This document shows, piece by piece, positions 59,011 through 61,697 of a stretch of DNA of 61,697 bases. This DNA comes from Planctomycetota bacterium (GTDB lineage Bacteria; Planctomycetota; UBA1135): the NCBI GenBank assembly GCA_024275135.1, contig JAJRZS010000032.1:1-61697 (forward strand), given 5' to 3'. The position numbers were made by a program, and so were the translations under genes. The notes under the pieces were generated by a model, which saw nothing but the letters and a program-made list of their open reading frames with translations, was not told the origin of the DNA and ran no database searches. How positions within the stretch are numbered: position 1 is the stretch's first letter; every line of letters begins with the position of its first letter.

Positions 59011-59868
59011 ATGACTGATCCTCTTCAAGTTACCGTCATCGGTGCCGGCACCATGGGCAACGGCATTGCCCAAACTTTCGCCACATTTGGCCATCAAGTA
59101 ACTTTGGTGGAAGTGGCGCAAGAAGGCCTGGATCGTGGTTTGAACACCATTCGCAAATCCTTGGATCGGTTTGTGAAAAAGGAAAAAATGAGTCAGGAGG
59201 AATCCGACCAAATTTTCCAGCGCATTGAAGGCAGCTTGGATTTAGAAGTTGGCGTGGCCAATGCTGATATGGTGGTCGAAGCGGTTTTCGAAAATGAACA
59301 GGTGAAGAAAGATATTTTCAAAAGCCTAGACAAAGCTGCGCCGAAGGGCTGCATCCTGGCTACCAACACTAGCTCCATTTCCATCACCTCCATTGCCAGC
59401 GTCACCCAACGTCCCGAATCCGTGGTCGGGATGCACTTTATGAATCCGGTGCCACTGATGAAATTGGTGGAACTGATTAAAGGCGAAAAAACGGATGCCA
59501 AGGTGGTGGAGCGTACTAAGGCCATTGCCGAGGGCATTGGCAAAACGGTAGGGGTCGCGGAAGATTACGCAGGCTTTGTCGCCAACCGCATTTTGATGCC
59601 GATGATTAATGAAGCCGCCTTTACCCTGTATGAGGGGATTGCCACCCGCGAAGACATCGACACCATCATGAAGCTGGGGATGAACCACCCTATGGGGCCA
59701 CTGACTTTGGCCGATTTCATCGGCATTGATGTTTGTGTCAACATTTTGGATTATCTTTACCAGCAGTTTGGTGATCCCAAATTTCGCTGTGCCCCGAACC
59801 TGCGTCGCATGGTCGAAGCAGGTAAGTTAGGACGGAAAGCCGGAGAAGGCTTTTATTCCTATACTTAG
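59011..59868 (+). CDS. hbd: 3-hydroxybutyryl-CoA dehydrogenase
   Basis: 285 aa, normal for Hbd. NAD(P) Rossmann motif VIGAGTMGNGIAQTFA near the start, LATNTSSISIT, the catalytic His in VVGMHFMNPVPLMKLVELI (about 141), Glu/Asn residues in GFVANRILMPMINEAAF, and NHPMGPLTLADFIGID. Reduces acetoacetyl-CoA to 3-hydroxybutyryl-CoA. ATG 59011 chosen over an earlier in-frame start inside the thiolase gene. No crotonase or acyl-CoA dehydrogenase gene follows; the next gene is an unrelated membrane phosphodiesterase. Confidence 0.95.
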   Translation: MTDPLQVTVIGAGTMGNGIAQTFATFGHQVTLVEVAQEGLDRGLNTIRKSLDRFVKKEKMSQEESDQIFQRIEGSLDLEVGVANADMVVEAVFENEQVKKDIFKSLDKAAPKGCILATNTSSISITSIASVTQRPESVVGMHFMNPVPLMKLVELIKGEKTDAKVVERTKAIAEGIGKTVGVAEDYAGFVANRILMPMINEAAFTLYEGIATREDIDTIMKLGMNHPMGPLTLADFIGIDVCVNILDYLYQQFGDPKFRCAPNLRRMVEAGKLGRKAGEGFYSYT

Positions 59869-59874
59869 GCAAGT

Positions 59875-61697
59875 ATGGCGAAGAGTAGCACCCCAAAATT
59901 CGGTCTTGCTGGATGGCTGTGGCACTCCGTGTTGGGGGCTAGTGGCTTAGGCGGCGGCTTTTGCTTTTTGCTGGCTTTGCGCATGGCGGCTTTTGCCACC
60001 CTGCATGATGCTTTGCTGTTTACCTTGCTGATGGTGGCCCTGGCCTTGCCGGGCATGATGTTGGTAAGCGCTTGCGGCATTTTGTGTGCTCGTGTTTCTT
60101 CTCTGCACCCAACGCGCTGGCATTGTTGTAGTGCAGGTGCGCTATGGTTTGTGGTGTTGGCGGCATTGGGCGGCTTGATCACAATCATTGGCTTGCAACC
60201 CTTTCGCTTTAGTGATCCTCGGCATCTGTCCTTGCTCCTAGCTTGGTTTTTTGCGGCCGCCTTCTTGGCTTGGTGGTTGGCAAAATCGAGCAATCCTCCC
60301 TCCGCCATTCGGGGTAGCTTGGTGAATTTGGCTTTGTTGCTTATGCCTGCAGTCACAACTTGGAGTGCGCAGACAGTGCACCAGCCTTTTTCCGCAGAGA
60401 AGGTAATGCGCGATGCGCGTCCTGGACATGAGGTGTTTTTGATTGGGCTGGATGGCGCAACCTTTGATGTCATCGATCCAATGTTGGCAGCCGGGCAATT
60501 GCCCAACCTGGCCAAGCTCATCGAGCGTGGTAGCCGGGCCACATTGATGTCGGAGATGGCGCCGAATCAACCATTTGCCAACAGTGCTTCCCAAGGTATG
60601 CGTACCCCCGTGATTTGGGAAACTATCATTTCGGGCACTCGCCCCCGCGACCACCGCATTTGGGATTTTTACCAAACCAAGCTTCCATTTCTGGAGCAAC
60701 CCATTCCTTTTCGCTTGCCACTACCTTCTTCTTTGGCGGCTCGACTTGGTGCGCAAGACAAACCCGTGTACTCCACAGATGCGGAGGAGCTTCGGGCCTG
60801 GGAAATCTTCGAAGAGTTCGCTTCGGATTCCTTGGTTGTGGGTTGGGTGGATTCTTGGCCGGCCTTTTCCAGCCATCATTGCAGCTTGGTCAGTAGTCGC
60901 ACCCATTTCGATACCCGCGCGCTTACTTGGCCTCCCGAGTGGGAGCAGCAATATTCCTGGTACCACCGAGATTTTGCCACCATAGCCAAAGAGGAATTAG
61001 GTGAGCTGTTCGACCCCAACTTCGCCGAAACCTTTGCTGACGATTTGCCTGGATTGGAGCAGCAACTAGCGATTTATGACCGAATCGCGAAGGAACGTTT
61101 GCAAGAAGATTGGTACCGCCGAGGTTTGTACCGCCGCACTGCGCAGCAAGTTTTCGGCTTTGATTTTCACCCCAACTACGAGGAGGAATTGGAGAAATCC
61201 GATCCTTTGTATTGGGAGCAGCATTTGGTGGCCAACGAAGCCGCCGACTTGGCGCGTGACAATTTTTATGCGGATGTTGCCGTCGATATTTTGCAAAAGC
61301 GCAAACAACAAGGTCTCGACCTGCCTCAACTTTCTTGCTTCTATTTTCCGTCGACGGATACCAGTCAACATTGGCTATGGAAGTATTTTGAACCCGAGGC
61401 GTTTCAGGGAGTAGACCAAGCGGCTGTGGATCGCTTAGGTGATGCCATCCCTGCGGTCTACCGTAATGCCGATCGTATCGTTGGGCAATTGCTTGCCCTC
61501 GCCGACGACGACACCACCATCTTGGTGGTTTCCGACCATGGTGGTGGTGCCTGGAAAGAACAAGGTAATGCCGGTTTAGGCGGTGGCAAGGCAGGACATG
61601 AGGGCTACTCGGGCAACCATCGTCCCAATGGCATTTTGATTGCGGCTGGCCCCGGCATCAAGCGAGGCTACCAAGCGGAAGATTTGTCTATCTATCA
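59875..61697 (+). CDS. Membrane-anchored alkaline-phosphatase-superfamily phosphodiesterase (partial, runs off right edge)
   Basis: At least 607 aa, no stop before the window end. ATG 59875 lies six bases after the hbd stop. Four or five N-terminal membrane helices (LLFTLLMVALALPGMMLV, ALWFVVLAALGGLITIIG, LSLLLAWFFAAAFLAWWLA, LVNLALLLMPAVTTW) precede the catalytic part: VFLIGLDGATFDVIDPMLAAGQLPNLAKLI; RTPVIWETIISGTRPRDHRI in the nucleophile region (Thr); SCFYFPSTDTSQHWLW; TILVVSDHGGGAWKE; HEGYSGNHRPNGILIAAGPG. Closest in layout to the lipoprotein at 42990 and the protein at 47301. Likely hydrolyses a lipid- or glycan-linked phosphodiester on the periplasmic side. Confidence 0.85.
   Translation, partial: MAKSSTPKFGLAGWLWHSVLGASGLGGGFCFLLALRMAAFATLHDALLFTLLMVALALPGMMLVSACGILCARVSSLHPTRWHCCSAGALWFVVLAALGGLITIIGLQPFRFSDPRHLSLLLAWFFAAAFLAWWLAKSSNPPSAIRGSLVNLALLLMPAVTTWSAQTVHQPFSAEKVMRDARPGHEVFLIGLDGATFDVIDPMLAAGQLPNLAKLIERGSRATLMSEMAPNQPFANSASQGMRTPVIWETIISGTRPRDHRIWDFYQTKLPFLEQPIPFRLPLPSSLAARLGAQDKPVYSTDAEELRAWEIFEEFASDSLVVGWVDSWPAFSSHHCSLVSSRTHFDTRALTWPPEWEQQYSWYHRDFATIAKEELGELFDPNFAETFADDLPGLEQQLAIYDRIAKERLQEDWYRRGLYRRTAQQVFGFDFHPNYEEELEKSDPLYWEQHLVANEAADLARDNFYADVAVDILQKRKQQGLDLPQLSCFYFPSTDTSQHWLWKYFEPEAFQGVDQAAVDRLGDAIPAVYRNADRIVGQLLALADDDTTILVVSDHGGGAWKEQGNAGLGGGKAGHEGYSGNHRPNGILIAAGPGIKRGYQAEDLSIY

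Overview
The window is about 62 kb of densely packed bacterial chromosome from a diderm (Gram-negative-type) organism. The evidence is paired LptF/LptG permeases, an outer-membrane secretin, a phosphate-selective-type porin, a WaaP-like kinase remnant, many lipoprotein signal peptides, an FliA/WhiG-type sigma factor and a bacterial tRNA-Ala(CGC). Several genes are of types more usual in archaea or eukaryotes: a complete DNA topoisomerase VI (A and B subunits), a deoxyhypusine-synthase-family protein and a pyrophosphate-type phosphofructokinase. Together with many secreted metallopeptidases and alkaline-phosphatase-superfamily hydrolases, this suggests a deep-branching, Planctomycetota- or Acidobacteriota-like lineage. 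That placement is a guess; no rRNA or marker set is present.

Layout. 0-11.7 kb: a secreted DUF1028/beta-propeller protein; a split citrate lyase (CitD-CitE fusion and CitF) interleaved with an HtrA protease and an M1 peptidase on the other strand; a secreted subtilase; a PCuAC/SCO copper-delivery pair; a small beta-barrel lipoprotein. 11.7-14.0 kb: a three-gene minus-strand operon (deoxyhypusine synthase family, GT2 glycosyltransferase, LpxB-N-like membrane protein). 14.1-28.2 kb: a type IV pilus locus of MSHA-like gene order (pilin, PilM, N, O, P, secretin, TPR lipoprotein, ATPase, inner-membrane platform, three minor pseudopilins, a PilX-like protein), followed by a separately transcribed PilX-like paralogue with a long Asp/His-rich repeat. 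28.2-31.1 kb: topoisomerase VI. 31.4-43 kb: sigma-28-type factor, second M1 peptidase, membrane protein, AIM24-type protein, PPi-PFK, porin, ThrE-type exporter and a matrixin protease with IPT/TIG domains. 43-55.5 kb: a plus-strand envelope set (three alkaline-phosphatase-superfamily hydrolases, UspA, exonuclease, polysaccharide flippase, PIG-L deacetylase, LptF/LptG) with a kinase-like gene on the opposite strand. 55.6-61.7 kb: TPR lipoprotein, tRNA-Ala, nitrilase, thiolase, 3-hydroxybutyryl-CoA dehydrogenase and a membrane-anchored phosphodiesterase cut by the window edge.

The most notable points are: (i) a STAS domain fused in front of the MshEN and GspE modules of the pilus ATPase; (ii) a PilX-like surface protein carrying an Asp/His-rich region built on a 93-bp repeat; (iii) a CitD-CitE fusion whose CitD part lacks the serine that carries the prosthetic group; (iv) topoisomerase VI in a bacterium; (v) TANAAT-like -10 boxes exactly 6 (up to 9) bp before about ten start codons, suggesting that leaderless mRNAs are common here; and (vi) a 26-codon membrane micro-ORF between the pilin and pilM. 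No CRISPR array, insertion sequence, rRNA or phage gene was recognised. Apart from the 269-bp space before the sigma factor, gaps between genes are short and no gene-free stretch exceeds 300 bp.
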